NCBI GenBank assembly: GCA_945903925.1
Contig: CAMDPJ010000139.1
Span: 1 to 6,179 of the forward strand
Direction of reading: 5' to 3'
Source: Chryseobacterium gleum
Lineage (GTDB): Bacteria > Bacteroidota > Bacteroidia > Flavobacteriales_C > GCA-002722245
Length of the DNA: 6,179 nucleotides
The translations under genes were made by a program, and so were the position numbers. Positions 5,916 to 6,179 of the stretch are shown piece after piece (the stretch's first letter is position 1; the number at the start of each line of letters is the position of its first letter). The notes under the pieces were generated by a model. That model searched no databases and was not told the DNA's origin. It saw only the letters and a program-made list of their open reading frames with translations.

Positions 5916-6179
5916 ATGAACGGAAACATAACCTTTACCATGATAAAACCAGAGGCAGTAGCTAAAGGTTATATTGGAAAAATTATTGACCACATCACCA
6001 CAGGCGGATTTAAAATTATCGCTATGAAATACGTGCATTTATCGTTGGTTCAAGCACAAGAATTTTATGGAATTCATAAAGGAAAAGGGTTTTACGATGA
6101 ATTGACTCAATACATGAGTGGCGGACCGATAGTGGCCATTGCATTAGAGAAAGAAAATGCTGTTGCCGATTTTAGAGCA
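5916..6179 (+). CDS. ndk: nucleoside diphosphate kinase, N-terminal 88 residues (runs off the right edge)
   Basis: Ndk moves the terminal phosphate from ATP to other nucleoside diphosphates through a phospho-histidine, keeping NTP and dNTP pools balanced in the cytoplasm. The opening MNGNITFTMIKPEAVAKGYI is typical of the family, with Lys11 of the KPEAV motif as the nucleotide-phosphate ligand. It is followed by FYGIHKGKGFYDEL (Tyr51, from the conserved HYxxHKxKPF stretch, with Gly in the usual Pro position), YMSGGPIVAIALEKENAV and DFRA, whose Arg87 is a phosphate contact. The catalytic His, in a downstream HGSDS-type motif, lies outside the window. Bacterial Ndk is about 140 residues, so roughly 60% is present. 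It is transcribed away from nrnA, with 98 nt between the two start codons and a strong consensus promoter. Codon use looks like its neighbours. Confidence 0.96.
   Translation, partial: MNGNITFTMIKPEAVAKGYIGKIIDHITTGGFKIIAMKYVHLSLVQAQEFYGIHKGKGFYDELTQYMSGGPIVAIALEKENAVADFRA

Noticed and set aside
1..6179. Search for a new defence, mobile or RNA-based system
   Set aside because: All minus-strand genes and ndk fit known cellular families, the gaps are under 100 nt, and no repeats, integrase, transposase or structured RNA can be made out.

Overview
The window looks like a chromosomal housekeeping segment of a Bacteroidota (Bacteroidetes) bacterium. The signs are a GldI-type FKBP lipoprotein beside a DHH phosphoesterase and ndk, a textbook Bacteroidetes promoter (TTG, 20 nt, TAnnTTTG) in front of ndk, almost no Shine-Dalgarno sequences, A+T-rich DNA, and the small Gre-like protein typical of this phylum. 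The exact family cannot be told from this sequence. Nearly every base is coding, and I see no mobile element, CRISPR array, rRNA or tRNA.

Layout on the + coordinates: the 3' end of an unidentified + strand gene (1-180) converges with a six-gene minus-strand block. Read in transcription order (right to left), the block is nrnA (5817-4807), a gldI-like single-FKBP lipoprotein (4829-4284), a two-FKBP-domain lipoprotein (4287-3418), a three-FKBP-domain lipoprotein (3412-2222), a Gre-family transcription factor (2222-1773) and comEC (1675-173). The first five genes are joined by overlaps of 23, 4 and 1 nt and one 5-nt gap, which strongly suggests one operon. comEC follows after a 97-nt gap and may be co-transcribed or have its own weak promoter. 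Divergently from nrnA, ndk starts at 5916 and runs off the right edge. The 98-nt intergenic region between them carries the ndk promoter and nested inverted repeats.

How the genes may work together: three lipoproteins carrying one, two and three FKBP-type prolyl-isomerase domains would sit in the cell envelope and probably help fold exported proteins; in gliding flavobacteria GldI serves the gliding/type IX secretion machinery. NrnA (nanoRNA/pAp hydrolase), the Gre-like factor (transcript cleavage at stalled RNA polymerase) and Ndk (NTP supply) all touch RNA and nucleotide metabolism. ComEC is the inner-membrane DNA uptake channel. I do not see a clearly new defence or mobile system. The most notable points are the 1-2-3 series of FKBP domains with progressive active-site loss, the Gre-like protein that keeps the GDxxE acidic tip, and the compact ComEC that ends after its channel domain.
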